DNA of 64,000 nucleotides from CAMUQR01 sp963526735. GTDB lineage: Bacteria > Patescibacteriota > Saccharimonadia > Saccharimonadales > Saccharimonadaceae. A program made the translations under genes and the position numbers. Within the stretch, counting starts at the first letter, position 1. Each line of letters opens with the position of its first letter. Shown in pieces: positions 36,121 through 45,272 of this stretch. The stretch lies in the NCBI GenBank assembly GCA_963526735.1, contig CAURNU010000005.1, positions 13,468 to 77,467 on the forward strand. Reading direction: 5' to 3'. Under the pieces are notes generated by a model. The model worked only from the letters and a program-made list of their open reading frames with translations. It searched no databases and had not been told where the DNA came from.

Positions 36121-36138
36121 AGTTGCGACAGTGCAACT
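36121..36138. promoter_or_regulatory. Inverted repeat upstream of orphan gene A
   Basis: AGTTGC (36121-36126) and GCAACT (36133-36138) around GACAGT. It lies 39 bp before the start codon, a sensible place for a repressor site or a leader hairpin. Confidence 0.4.
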
Positions 36139-36218
36139 CAATTTATGTTTTATTTTATAACATAAAAATATTATTTTTGCAAGTAAAATCACCTATTATG
36201 ATAGCTGATTGCTTTAAA

Positions 36219-36239
36219 AACCACCTCATTGAGGTGGTC
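36219..36239 (-). terminator. Terminator of orphan gene B
   Basis: ACCACCT (36220-36226) and AGGTGGT (36232-36238) around CATTG, with five T on the reverse strand. The core is identical to the terminator at 35645. Confidence 0.85.
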
Positions 36240-36247
36240 TAAAAGTA

Positions 36248-36688
36248 CTAGCTGAGAAACAGTTCTTCCAACTCTTCCAGAATTTGGAAGAGTATTGGAA
36301 TTGGGATTGCTTCGGTGCTAATGAGCTTGACGGCTTCGAATTTAATATCAATAAACTCTCGATACATGTTAGCGCAATTAATAATAATATCTAGAAACAA
36401 TACTTGCATATGAATATCAATATAATCATCTACCTCTGCAAAATCATCTTCTTGGATAGATATTGCTTGACGTTCTTCAAAGCTTTCAAACAATTTACCA
36501 ATGTTTATTATTAATATAGTTGTTTTTTCTATTGAAAAAACTTTTTCGAGCAAGGTCTTTCGTACATAGTTTACTAAGTACGAATAATAATACAGATTAA
36601 TTGTTCTTGACGTAATCGGAAAATCTTGATCAAGAAGATTAAGAATCTCTTGAAGCGTATAAGAGTTTTTTATTGTATTCTCAGACAT
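36248..36688 (-). CDS. Orphan protein B, distantly related to 35678-36082
   Basis: 146 aa, no family recognised, helical and acidic, rich in Ile, Leu and Glu, with no signal peptide. The middle (TLLEKVFSIEK...IGKLFESFEE) and the C-terminus (ISTEAIPIPILFQILEELEELF) parallel protein A. Very strong SD (AAGGAGGGG) 7 nt before the ATG, AT-rich promoter region and own terminator. The two genes stand in tandem and each is a self-contained unit, suggesting an old duplication or a shared mobile origin. Function unknown. Confidence 0.7.
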   Translation of the reverse strand: MSENTIKNSYTLQEILNLLDQDFPITSRTINLYYYSYLVNYVRKTLLEKVFSIEKTTILIINIGKLFESFEERQAISIQEDDFAEVDDYIDIHMQVLFLDIIINCANMYREFIDIKFEAVKLISTEAIPIPILFQILEELEELFLS

Positions 36689-36798
36689 ATTTTCCCCTCC
36701 TTATTTTAAGTTGCTAGAATATCATTATTTATATAATAAATTACTATTTTTTGCAAATTGAACTGCTAATTTTAGTGTAAATCTGCTACAATAACCAT

Positions 36799-37716
36799 AT
36801 GGTTTATGTTTATTTGGTACTGATGATGGCAGTATTGGTGGCGCTAACATTACAATTAGCGTGGCGTTGGGATTTTTCGCCACTGTCGTCGTGGCAACAA
36901 CATCAACTACGCTCTAATAAGATCACCCCCAAACAAACCCTCGAACAGCAACGTTGGCAGTTATATCCGGTGTTGCGCAGTCTAATAGTGTTTAAAATGA
37001 TGCTAGAGGCTGGAATATTGTTGTTTATATTACAACAGTTGCAACCAAAGGATTGGACGATATTTTTGAAATGGTTGGGCTTGTTGTTAATTAGTTGGTT
37101 AATCGCTAAAATCTGGATAATTGAACGCTGGTCGCGACAGTTATATCTGAAATTTGAGCCAAAAATTCTATCGTTTGCTAGTAAAATCTCTTGGCTGGGA
37201 CTGGCGATGTTGCAACAACCGACGATTCAACCGCCAGGCCTAACTTCGCGTCAGGAATTAGAGTATTTATTGGAACATGATCAGCGGGTCTTGAGTGATA
37301 CGGAACGACAAATTATGCAAGCTACGGCTGATTTTGTCGAGCTTCGGGCGCAGGATTTGATGGTGCCTCTCGAGAAGCTCGCGAGTGTCAAGTCAACTGA
37401 GTTACTCGGTCCACTGAAAATCAACGAACTGTACCAAACGGGTGAGCAGTTGTTTGTGGTGACGACTAAAACGGGCGTGATGGGTCTAATTCAGCTGGAT
37501 GATTTAACGAATCTAACTTCGGGCGAAAGTTATCAAGCTCGGCAACTGGCTCGGCGGGATTTTTTGGAAGTGTCAACTGAAGCGGATCTAATTGAGGTGG
37601 TAACTCAGCTGATGGAGCAAAATGCGCAGGTGGCGTTGGTCGGTGATAGTCAGCAAATTTTAGGCATTATTAAACTCGAAACCATCTTAAAACAGCTTAA
37701 AATTGTTAATTTGTGA
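36799..37716 (+). CDS. Membrane protein with a CBS-domain pair (CNNM/CorC-like)
   Basis: 305 aa. Three membrane segments near 3-20, 70-95 and 100-118 are followed by ELEYLLEHDQRVLSDTERQIMQATADF (~155-180), the helix that precedes CBS domains in CNNM/HlyC-CorC proteins, and a CBS pair (~185-300: AQDLMVPLEKLASV, LIEVVTQLMEQNAQVALVGD). The DUF21 region is poorly conserved and shorter than usual, and the C-terminal CorC_HlyC domain is absent. A role in magnesium or other ion handling is possible. TGC-TACAAT ends 6 nt before the ATG, with no SD. Confidence 0.8.
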   Translation: MVYVYLVLMMAVLVALTLQLAWRWDFSPLSSWQQHQLRSNKITPKQTLEQQRWQLYPVLRSLIVFKMMLEAGILLFILQQLQPKDWTIFLKWLGLLLISWLIAKIWIIERWSRQLYLKFEPKILSFASKISWLGLAMLQQPTIQPPGLTSRQELEYLLEHDQRVLSDTERQIMQATADFVELRAQDLMVPLEKLASVKSTELLGPLKINELYQTGEQLFVVTTKTGVMGLIQLDDLTNLTSGESYQARQLARRDFLEVSTEADLIEVVTQLMEQNAQVALVGDSQQILGIIKLETILKQLKIVNL

Positions 37717-37744
37717 TAAAATAACCTAGAGAAAAGGAGATTTT

Positions 37745-39064
37745 ATGGAACGAACATTGATTCGCGAATTGCCGAGCTTGGTCGAAAAACAAGTCAAAAT
37801 CCAAGGTTGGTTACACAAAAAACGTCTGCTGGGCGGTCTAAACTTTATTACAGTCCGTGATCGGAGTGGTATTGTCCAGAGTTTGTTAGAAGATAAAGAT
37901 GAAGTCGAAAAACTTCGGGGTATGCAACTTGGTACGGTGGTGGAGTTTGTTGGTACGGTAGTGGCTGATGAGCGCGCCCCGGGTGGTGTGGAACTACACG
38001 ATGTGGCAATCACAGTGCTAACTCCAGTGACTGATGAGCCTCTGATTGAAATTGACAAGCCGATTTTACATAAATCGGAAAATCTCGATACCTTGTTTGA
38101 ATATCGAGTGCTAAATGTTCGTAATCTCCAAGAACAAAGTATTTTTAAAATCCGCGCTCAAGTTTTGCGGGAAATTCGGGAGTTTTTGACGGCGCGGGAA
38201 TTTGTGGAAATTGATACCCCAAAGCTACTAGCTGGGGCAACTGAAGGTGGTGCTGAAGTCTTCAAGCTGGACTATTTTGGTAAAGAAGCGACTCTAGCAC
38301 AATCACCGCAGTTTTATAAACAAATTATGGTCGGGGCGTTTGAGCGAGTGTTCGAAATTGGTCATTCATACCGGGCTGAGCCAAGTGCTACGAGCCGTCA
38401 TTTGACTGAGTTGACGATGCTTGATATTGAGATGGGCTTTGTTAAAAACCACGATGAAGTATTGAACTTGGTCGGTGGGTTAGTAATGAGCGTAGCTGGC
38501 AATGTCTACCAGACGATGGCCGAGGAGCTACGCAAGCTGAATGCGCCAGAGTTGAAATTACCTGAGTCAGCTGAGGCGATTCCACGCTTTACTATTGCTG
38601 AAATCCACGAACTATATCTCAAACACAACAAAATTGATCTAACTGAAGAAAAAGACCTCACTCCAGACGAAGAGCGTTTTATCGCTGATTATGCTCGTAA
38701 AAATCTTGGTTCTGATCTAGTGTTTGCGATTGATTTTCCAATTGAAGCAGGTAAGTTCTATCATAAGCTCAACCCTGAAAACGGCACAGTCTATTGGGGC
38801 GACTTGATTTTCCGTGGCGTCGAAATTGCCACTTGTCCATTGCGCGAAGAAAACTACCAAAAAATGCTCGAACAAATGCAAAACGCCGGCATTGATGTCA
38901 ACGCGCCTGGTTTTAAATACTATTTACAAGCCTTTCAATTTGGTTTGCCAGCGCACGGTGGTTGCGGTATGGGTGTTGATCGTTTGGTGCAAAAAATCAT
39001 TGGTCTGAAGAACGTCAAAGAAGCCTGTCTGTTCCCACGTGATATTAACCGATTGGCACCGTAA
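37745..39064 (+). CDS. aspS: Aspartate-tRNA ligase, archaeal/non-discriminating type
   Basis: 439 aa, about 150 shorter than the ordinary bacterial enzyme because the GAD insertion is missing. An OB-fold anticodon-binding domain (~15-105, VKIQGWLHKKRLLGGLNFI) is followed by the class II catalytic core: motif 2 YRAEPSATSRHLTELTMLD (~212-230) and motif 3 GCGMGVDRLVQKI (~405-417). This type usually charges both tRNA-Asp and tRNA-Asn, needing GatCAB amidotransferase elsewhere in the genome. SD AAAGGAG lies 7 nt before the ATG. The CBS gene ends 28 nt upstream, so they may be co-transcribed. Confidence 0.95.
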   Translation: MERTLIRELPSLVEKQVKIQGWLHKKRLLGGLNFITVRDRSGIVQSLLEDKDEVEKLRGMQLGTVVEFVGTVVADERAPGGVELHDVAITVLTPVTDEPLIEIDKPILHKSENLDTLFEYRVLNVRNLQEQSIFKIRAQVLREIREFLTAREFVEIDTPKLLAGATEGGAEVFKLDYFGKEATLAQSPQFYKQIMVGAFERVFEIGHSYRAEPSATSRHLTELTMLDIEMGFVKNHDEVLNLVGGLVMSVAGNVYQTMAEELRKLNAPELKLPESAEAIPRFTIAEIHELYLKHNKIDLTEEKDLTPDEERFIADYARKNLGSDLVFAIDFPIEAGKFYHKLNPENGTVYWGDLIFRGVEIATCPLREENYQKMLEQMQNAGIDVNAPGFKYYLQAFQFGLPAHGGCGMGVDRLVQKIIGLKNVKEACLFPRDINRLAP

Positions 39065-39124
39065 TTGGGTTCGACGGAGTAAAATTGCTTACGACCAGCC
39101 GGGGTGTCTCAGCTGGTTTTATGA

Positions 39125-39130
39125 TATAAT
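39125..39130 (+). promoter_or_regulatory. Extended -10 box of a leaderless gene
   Basis: TGA-TATAAT ends 6 nt before GTG 39137, without SD. Confidence 0.5.
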
Positions 39131-39136
39131 AACTGT

Positions 39137-39649
39137 GTGAAAAATCGATTGCTTTATCTTGGATGTGGCCTGCTAATAGTGGGCGTTTTAGCGGTACTAG
39201 TGCCTCGACCGGCACGTAGTTTGGATTATGCAATCGATTCCAACTTATGTCAGCAGGTCAAAACTCGCTTGAAGCAAATTAAGCTCAGCGATGCAGTGAC
39301 TCGAGTGAATTACGGGCAGATTTATGAATCGCTTAGTGTCAATGTGATGACGCCCACTAATTTGCGCCTAGTGGCTAATAATTTAAAGCCACTCGAGTTA
39401 TTGACTATCACCGATAATTACCAAAAACAAGTGACGCAATTCCGCCAGCACTACCTGAGCTATGAAGAACGATTATCGCGGGTGATTGAGATGTCATGTG
39501 ATCATGATCCGGCGCAATTAGTCGGCTCGTTGGCAGAATTGCGTCAATTGCGTCACCAACTGAACATTGATACTAAAACTTTGCACCTATTGGCGGTCGA
39601 ATACCAAGCTAAATTTAAGGAATTTTATGACGGACAAAAAGCCAAGTAA
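39137..39649 (+). CDS. Secreted or membrane-anchored helical protein, unknown function
   Basis: 170 aa with GTG start. Signal peptide or anchor ~4-22 (LLYLGCGLLIVGVLAVLV), then an alpha-helical region with two Cys (NLCQQVKTRL, EMSCDHDP) and heptad-like Leu/Gln/Arg patterns (ELRQLRHQLN). No family recognised. Overlaps the next gene by 23 nt, which in turn is followed at 9 nt by the GDPD gene, so the three probably form one operon. May be a periplasmic partner of those membrane proteins. Confidence 0.7.
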   Translation: MKNRLLYLGCGLLIVGVLAVLVPRPARSLDYAIDSNLCQQVKTRLKQIKLSDAVTRVNYGQIYESLSVNVMTPTNLRLVANNLKPLELLTITDNYQKQVTQFRQHYLSYEERLSRVIEMSCDHDPAQLVGSLAELRQLRHQLNIDTKTLHLLAVEYQAKFKEFYDGQKAK

Positions 39650-39989
39650 CCCTTTAGCGATATTTTTAATTGGAGCAGTGATGATTGCTACGGTGTTAGC
39701 TGGTTTAGGACTATATATTTATCGCGTAAGTGGAGCCTACGCTGTGGATTTGTCACGCCCGGATTATAAAACTAGCCGTCAAGAAATCCATCATACTTCT
39801 GAAAACGAGCGCCTCAAGGTGTCAAAAGATGGTAAGGTGAATCAGCAACTGGTTGATGAGATTAATGAGAGTTTTAAGTTTTATCTCAAAGAAATTAGCG
39901 AAGAAGCTTTTTCGGAGCGAGCAATGAGTGACGGAGCGTTTGGTCTGCCATCAATGGAGCCAGTGCCGCCATCAGCGTCAACTGAGTAA
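39627..39989 (+). CDS. Single-pass membrane protein, unknown function
   Basis: 120 aa from ATG 39627 (SD AAGGAA). A membrane segment at ~8-32 (LAIFLIGAVMIATVLAGLGLYIY) precedes an extracellular polar tail ending in Pro/Ser. No family recognised. An earlier in-frame ATG at 39567 lies deep in the preceding gene and has no SD, so I rejected it. Sits between a secreted helical protein and the membrane GDPD; the tight packing suggests joint expression. Confidence 0.7.
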   Translation: MTDKKPSNPLAIFLIGAVMIATVLAGLGLYIYRVSGAYAVDLSRPDYKTSRQEIHHTSENERLKVSKDGKVNQQLVDEINESFKFYLKEISEEAFSERAMSDGAFGLPSMEPVPPSASTE

Positions 39990-39998
39990 TTAAGAGCT

Positions 39999-41876
39999 AT
40001 GTCAAAAACCCCACTTATCAATAGCGCCATGAAGGCCAAGACGGCGCAACCATTGCTGGAAAAAACTAGTGCTAAGCTAGCCCGCGGTAAGGTGATTTGG
40101 TTGCTTTTAAAATATCAAATTGTTACTAAAACCTTGCTATATATCGCGTTGGTGCCAGGGTTTACGGCGCTTGTGAGGTTGCTGATTCTATCGACTGGGC
40201 GGACGGCGATTACCAGTGGTGATTATTGGCCATTTTTACTCAGCGCTCAGGGAGCGGGGATGCTACTACTGGCGATTTTACTGCTCATGGTAACGGTTGG
40301 GCTGGACATTAATGCCTTTGTGGTGATGACAGCTTTAATTTATGAGGGTAAAACTGAGCTGACAGTGCGGCGGATGTTGCTGGTTGGTCTTAAATCACTG
40401 AAGTTGCTGATTCGGCCGTCAGGACTAGTGATTGTGTTTTATGTGTCATTGGTTCTGCCGTTGCTGGGTCTGGGGATTTTTATCACCCCAACTCAAGGTT
40501 TGCAGATTCCGAATTTTGTGACTGAGGTAATTTATGATAGTCCGCTCTATTTAGGACTGTATGCGACGGTATTGATTGGTCTGCTGGTGCTGGGATTACG
40601 GCATATTTTTGCCTTGCATTATATGATGATTCTGGGGCAGGATACGCTCACGGCTTTTCGCAGTTCAGCACGGTTGTTAAAAGGTCGGAAATGGCAATTT
40701 TTTAAAGATTTTGTCATTAAAGGCATTTTTAAAGCTGGCTTGCGTCTGATTGCAGTTTTTGCATTGGCAGGGGCGGTGTTAGTGCCAATTTTCTTCTTGG
40801 GGGTGGGTGGAGTGATTGGTCGGCGTTTTTTGATTAGTATGGGTATTTTGTTGACGCTGGAAGTCATGAGTCTATTAGTGTTGCTATTAACGCCATTGAT
40901 TATTAATTTATTAACGACTTTGTTTTATCAATATAATCAGGCTGATGGTCGGACGGTACGGTTGTTCAGCGAGATGGAACAGTTCAAAAGTCAGCGTCAA
41001 GCTCGGCAGTTTAGCACTAAGTTGGCAGTGAGTGTGGTGTTAATTATTGTGATGACGGTGAATATGGCGGTGGCGGGTGTGTTGGCATTCGATGCTGATT
41101 TAGGCAACAATCGTCCGACAATTGATGTCATTGCACATCGTGGGGGTGGAGATTTGGGGGTGGAAAACAGCATAGATAGTTTACGGCGGGTAATTGCCAC
41201 CGGTGGCGTAAAATGGAGTGAAATTGATGTTCAACGCACGCAAGACGGTCATTATATTTTAAATCACGATATGACGTTTAAACGCCTAGCGGGTGAGGCG
41301 CGCAGTGCTCAGCAAATGACCCTAGCGGAGATTAAACAGCTAAGTTTACGCAATCATTTTCGACCAGATCAACCAGCACAACCAGTCGCGACAATCGAAG
41401 AAGCGCTAGACGTGGCTAAAGATAAAATCGGTTTGTTTGTTGAGCTAAAGGGTCGAAGTGCTGATCGACAAATGGCTGATGATTTGGTGCGGATGATTAA
41501 ACAGCGTCAGATGGTCAAACAAACTGTGCTATTGTCAATGAAATATTCGCTGATTAAATATATTGAAGAGCGTTACCCAGAGATTCAGACGGGTTATTTG
41601 TATTATTTCGCAGTTGGTGGCACGGCGGATTTGGTGGGCGACTATCTGATTATGGAGGAACTACAAGCAACACCATCAAAAGTGGCAGAGATACAGGCAA
41701 AAGGCAAAAAAGCCATTGTTTGGACAGTTAATCGTCCGGCGTCAATTGATCATTTTTTGCGGTCGCGAGTCGATGGGGTGATCACTGATCATGTAGAGCG
41801 AGTGAAGCGCTATCTGCAAGATTATCAGAAGCGTTCAGAATTTGAAAAAATTGCCGAACAGTTGATGAACGACTAA
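39999..41876 (+). CDS. Membrane-bound glycerophosphodiester phosphodiesterase
   Basis: 625 aa. The N-terminal ~360 residues contain 8-9 membrane segments of the GDPD membrane domain type. The C-terminal TIM barrel (~375-610) has VIAHRGGGDLGVENSIDSL with the catalytic His-Arg and Glu, EIDVQRTQDGHYILNHDMTF (metal and second catalytic His), GLFVELKG and VDGVITDHVERV. It hydrolyses glycerophosphodiesters, such as deacylated phospholipids or teichoic-acid glycerophosphate, outside the cell. For a bacterium that scavenges lipids from a host this is a plausible nutrient enzyme. Same operon as the two preceding small proteins. Confidence 0.9.
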   Translation: MSKTPLINSAMKAKTAQPLLEKTSAKLARGKVIWLLLKYQIVTKTLLYIALVPGFTALVRLLILSTGRTAITSGDYWPFLLSAQGAGMLLLAILLLMVTVGLDINAFVVMTALIYEGKTELTVRRMLLVGLKSLKLLIRPSGLVIVFYVSLVLPLLGLGIFITPTQGLQIPNFVTEVIYDSPLYLGLYATVLIGLLVLGLRHIFALHYMMILGQDTLTAFRSSARLLKGRKWQFFKDFVIKGIFKAGLRLIAVFALAGAVLVPIFFLGVGGVIGRRFLISMGILLTLEVMSLLVLLLTPLIINLLTTLFYQYNQADGRTVRLFSEMEQFKSQRQARQFSTKLAVSVVLIIVMTVNMAVAGVLAFDADLGNNRPTIDVIAHRGGGDLGVENSIDSLRRVIATGGVKWSEIDVQRTQDGHYILNHDMTFKRLAGEARSAQQMTLAEIKQLSLRNHFRPDQPAQPVATIEEALDVAKDKIGLFVELKGRSADRQMADDLVRMIKQRQMVKQTVLLSMKYSLIKYIEERYPEIQTGYLYYFAVGGTADLVGDYLIMEELQATPSKVAEIQAKGKKAIVWTVNRPASIDHFLRSRVDGVITDHVERVKRYLQDYQKRSEFEKIAEQLMND

Positions 41877-41932
41877 AAACCTATCAAAAGTGCCAAAAAC
41901 CATATCTCCGGCTAGTCTTTAGCTATTAAAAG

Positions 41933-41955
41933 TATTGTTGTTTTTTACAACAATA
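41933..41955. other. Intergenic inverted repeat between convergent genes
   Basis: TATTGTTGT (41933-41941) and ACAACAATA (41947-41955) form a 9-bp stem with a T-rich loop. It lies between the convergent GDPD and murC-like genes and has no clear T run; it may be a weak terminator. Confidence 0.45.
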
Positions 41956-41984
41956 GTCTGGCTTGGACTTGAGAAGTGATCTGA

Positions 41985-43241
41985 TTAATTAAGATTGCGT
42001 CGGACAAAACTATCGAGTTTACCAGCACTCATCAAAACCACCAAGTCATTTTGTCGCAAGTGTTGTTTAATGTCAGTGATCAGTTGATCATTAAAATCAG
42101 CAACTATTGCTTGTGGCAAATCGGTGGTCAGTTGAGCTGGACTAAGTACTTGATCATGATGATCGCGTGCGACGAAAGTCGGCAACCAGTAAATCTGATC
42201 CGCTCCAGTAAATGCCTCTGGATAATCGGCTTGGAATTGAACTTGGCGTTCATTCTGGTGTGGTTCATAAATGGCAATAATTTGGTTTAAATTGTGCTGT
42301 AGAGCGTATTCATGAGCCAGTTCGAGAGTAGCTTTAATTTCGGCCGGATGATGAGCATAATCACTAATCAGGTTATGCTGAAGCGCTTCAAAGCGACGAC
42401 CAGCGCGTGGGGCGGAATTTAAAATTTCAATGACGCTAGCTATATTAAACCGCTCGTCGTGTAGGAGTGGTGCAAGTTCAACGATTAACTGAGCATTGGC
42501 GCGGTTATGCTCACCAAGGAGCGTCAAATCAGGATTGATATTTTGTGCTAATAGAAACTTGTCGCTCGGTTGATAACCTGGCCAAATGTCTTTTGGCCAC
42601 ATAATAATTTGAGCGGATTGATCAAAAAACTGACTAAAGGCTTGGTGATAATCATCAATAGTTGGATAAATATCAATGTGGTCGTAATCAACCGCCGGGA
42701 TTAGAGCAAAATCTGGCTGATAGTGCAAAAAATTGCGGTCGTATTCGTCACATTCATAAATAAAATAGCGACTGTCGGGATCAAACTTACCCGCTTCAGC
42801 GAAAGGCAGAGTGCTGCCAACCAGATAACTGGCAGGCATGCCTAATTGTCGGAATAACCAAATTAGCATGGTCGTAGTGCTAGTTTTGCCGTGTGCTCCC
42901 GCCACTGCGATAAGTTTAAAATTGTGTTTTTTAATGAACCACGGGATGAATTGATCGCGTTTGGCGGTAGTCAGACCGAGCGTTTGAGCGCGGGTCAATT
43001 CAGGATGGTCGGCTGGCAGGGCGGAAGTATAAATCACCCAGTCGATTGGCTTTTGGGCGTGTAAATAACTCAAAAAATCACCGGATTGGTCGGTCGAAAT
43101 ATTGACGCCACGTTCTTTGAGATGTTCAGTGTTGCGATTAGTTTGTTGGTCACTACCAACCACTTCAAAACCAGCATCGAGCGCCAGATGCGCCATAGGT
43201 GCCATGCCCGTTCCACCGATACCAACGAAATAAATTCTCAT
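41985..43241 (-). CDS. murC: UDP-N-acetylmuramate-L-alanine ligase-like (Mur ligase)
   Basis: 418 aa, shorter than typical MurC (450-490). RIYFVGIGGTGMAPMAHLAL (~2-21) is the UDP-binding Rossmann motif of MurC. AVAGAHGKTSTTTML (~107-121) is the ATP P-loop, YECDEYDRNFLHY (~165) and SDYAHHPAEIKATLE (~290) are MurC hallmarks. It adds L-Ala to UDP-MurNAc in peptidoglycan synthesis. A recycling Mpl ligase is the alternative, but DYAHHPAEI favours MurC. Monocistronic on the reverse strand; no other mur gene is in the window. Confidence 0.88.
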   Translation of the reverse strand: MRIYFVGIGGTGMAPMAHLALDAGFEVVGSDQQTNRNTEHLKERGVNISTDQSGDFLSYLHAQKPIDWVIYTSALPADHPELTRAQTLGLTTAKRDQFIPWFIKKHNFKLIAVAGAHGKTSTTTMLIWLFRQLGMPASYLVGSTLPFAEAGKFDPDSRYFIYECDEYDRNFLHYQPDFALIPAVDYDHIDIYPTIDDYHQAFSQFFDQSAQIIMWPKDIWPGYQPSDKFLLAQNINPDLTLLGEHNRANAQLIVELAPLLHDERFNIASVIEILNSAPRAGRRFEALQHNLISDYAHHPAEIKATLELAHEYALQHNLNQIIAIYEPHQNERQVQFQADYPEAFTGADQIYWLPTFVARDHHDQVLSPAQLTTDLPQAIVADFNDQLITDIKQHLRQNDLVVLMSAGKLDSFVRRNLN

Positions 43242-43325
43242 ACTATTATCATAACAGGTTTTGATTGAAAAAACAGCGGATTTATGGTTAAATTAGAAGC
43301 AGTTGAATAATCCTGTGGTGGGACC

Positions 43326-44549
43326 ATGTTACGCAAGTTTTTGACAGAAATTCGATATCGGCACTTTTGGCGGAAGGCAACTTATAGCGAGTTGTCTGGT
43401 TTTTATGTGGCGGAATTACTGCGAGCAATGGCCTTGAATTTGGCGACTTTGTTTATTTATGCGTTTTTATTTGTTAAAGGCTATTCACTGATTTATATCG
43501 CGATTTTTTCGGTCTATTCACAGTTGATGATGTTGATTTTTAGCATTTTATCAGTCTATTTGATTGCTTATTTTGGGGCAAATCGTTGCCTGTTAACGAG
43601 TAATTTTATTTATATTCCGGCGCTATTGTCGTTTTCGATGTTGGATCAATGGGGCGAGTGGGCGATTGCTTGGGGTGGGCTATTCATGGCGTTTTCAACG
43701 GTGCTTCATAATACCTCATATAACGTGCTGTTCTCAGAGATTAAGAGCACTAATAACTGTGGTAAAGAGCTAGGCTATATGATTATTTTTCAAAAACTGG
43801 CTGGGATTGTAGCGCCCTTAATTGGTGGAATACTAGCGAGTCGGTTCGGGGCAGAAATCTCGATGTGGGTGGCAACTGGTTTGTTTATCGTTGCGGCCAT
43901 TTCGCTTCTGAATGCGCAGGCTGTCGCGAAGAAACACCATTATCTCAATTTTCATGGTTTTCCGTGGCGGGCGTATATGAGTATGATTATTGGACAATTT
44001 GGGCGTGGTTTTAATGTGGTGACGGTTAATTTTTGGCCATTTTATATGATGTTATTCGTCGTGCCAACGATTGGGGCGTATCAGTTAATCGGTGGTGTCG
44101 GCTCGTTGAGTGCAGCGGTGATGTTTGTGGTGGCGTTTGGGCTGGGACGGCTCCTGGATCGTTATCCGTATTGTGGTGTGTGGTTTTTCCGCTGGGGTGT
44201 TGTGTTAGAATCGGTGCTTATGGCGGTGCGCTTGTTTATTACCAGTATGCTGGGCGTGATATTGAGCGAAGTAGGTTATTCGGTGGCGAATTTAGTTTAT
44301 TTAATGCCGTATTCTAAAGCGCGGTTTGACGCGGCTGATAAATCTGGTTCGCGGGTGGTGATGGAACTGGCAATGATTTTTGCGTGGAATTTTAGTTCGC
44401 TAGTGGCATCAATAGTGCTGTTAGTCTGTTTGATCTATATTCCGGATACTAAGCAGGCGCTGATGACTTTCTTCATGATTGCGTCGGCGATGTTCTTGAT
44501 ATTTGCGACTAGTCAGTTTCCAATGTTTCGCAAGGCGCGTTTGAGGTGA
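43326..44549 (+). CDS. MFS transporter
   Basis: 407 aa with about 12 membrane segments and the MFS pattern of a loop containing SVYLIAYFGANRCLL between helices 2 and 3. The middle loop is short (KKHHYLNFHGFPW). Substrate cannot be inferred. TTATGGTTAAAT upstream (near 43282-43293) resembles the recurring promoter motif. The next gene starts 33 nt after the stop behind its own TATAAT. Confidence 0.82.
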   Translation: MLRKFLTEIRYRHFWRKATYSELSGFYVAELLRAMALNLATLFIYAFLFVKGYSLIYIAIFSVYSQLMMLIFSILSVYLIAYFGANRCLLTSNFIYIPALLSFSMLDQWGEWAIAWGGLFMAFSTVLHNTSYNVLFSEIKSTNNCGKELGYMIIFQKLAGIVAPLIGGILASRFGAEISMWVATGLFIVAAISLLNAQAVAKKHHYLNFHGFPWRAYMSMIIGQFGRGFNVVTVNFWPFYMMLFVVPTIGAYQLIGGVGSLSAAVMFVVAFGLGRLLDRYPYCGVWFFRWGVVLESVLMAVRLFITSMLGVILSEVGYSVANLVYLMPYSKARFDAADKSGSRVVMELAMIFAWNFSSLVASIVLLVCLIYIPDTKQALMTFFMIASAMFLIFATSQFPMFRKARLR

Positions 44550-44582
44550 GCTAGCGCGCGTGATATAATTTAAAAAGCGATT

Positions 44583-45209
44583 ATGGTTTATCAAAAACAA
44601 CAGCCCATCTCAGTTTTTCAAAAAATCCGAAGCTTGGCGACCTGGCAAGTGGTTATTTTATTTGCGCTGATGACTGTTGTGGTGGCAACTCTGTTGCGGA
44701 TTAATAATGTGCGGATGTTGGAGCGTAAGGAGGCGGTGCTGGCGGTAGATCGGAGCGGAGATTTGGGAATGGTGACCGAGCGCTTGCATGATTTGCAGGA
44801 ATATGTTTTAAAACACATGAACTCCTCGACTGGGCAGATTTTTTTGGAACATACTTATCGTCAGAAGCTGGATCAACTGATAAATGATGCAAAAAAAACA
44901 ATAGGCTCGCAACAGGGTCAAAATGCCTACAAGATTGCTGGTGAGATTTGTGACAAGCGTTTCCGGGGTTATTCGCAGGCTTATGCTGAATGTTTTTTGG
45001 CTGAGGTTAATAAGCAGTCATCGCTCGTGCCGACCCCTGTTGAAATCAAGACTTTAAGCCCCAACACTTATGTGCATAGTTATGCTTCGCCACGTTGGTC
45101 GCCAGATTTGGCGGGTTTTGCGGTGTTGATTTGGGGCTTGTTACTGGTTGGGCTAATCGGAAAATTGATTTTTTGGATTGGTTTAAAGGTGTTTATCAGT
45201 TTAAAATAG
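44583..45209 (+). CDS. Membrane protein with two TM segments and an extracellular helical domain
   Basis: 208 aa, no family recognised. TM1 ~21-40 (WQVVILFALMTVVVATLL), a soluble helical part (~45-165) with two Cys (GEICDKRF, AECFLAEV), and TM2 ~180-200. TATAAT (44564-44569) lies 13 nt before the ATG, with no SD. Possibly a sensor or envelope-structure protein; no evidence for either beyond topology. Confidence 0.7.
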   Translation: MVYQKQQPISVFQKIRSLATWQVVILFALMTVVVATLLRINNVRMLERKEAVLAVDRSGDLGMVTERLHDLQEYVLKHMNSSTGQIFLEHTYRQKLDQLINDAKKTIGSQQGQNAYKIAGEICDKRFRGYSQAYAECFLAEVNKQSSLVPTPVEIKTLSPNTYVHSYASPRWSPDLAGFAVLIWGLLLVGLIGKLIFWIGLKVFISLK

Positions 45210-45272
45210 TTGACTTTATTAAAAAACTACAGTAACCTATAAATGTTAATAAATAAGGGAAAGGGAATAATC

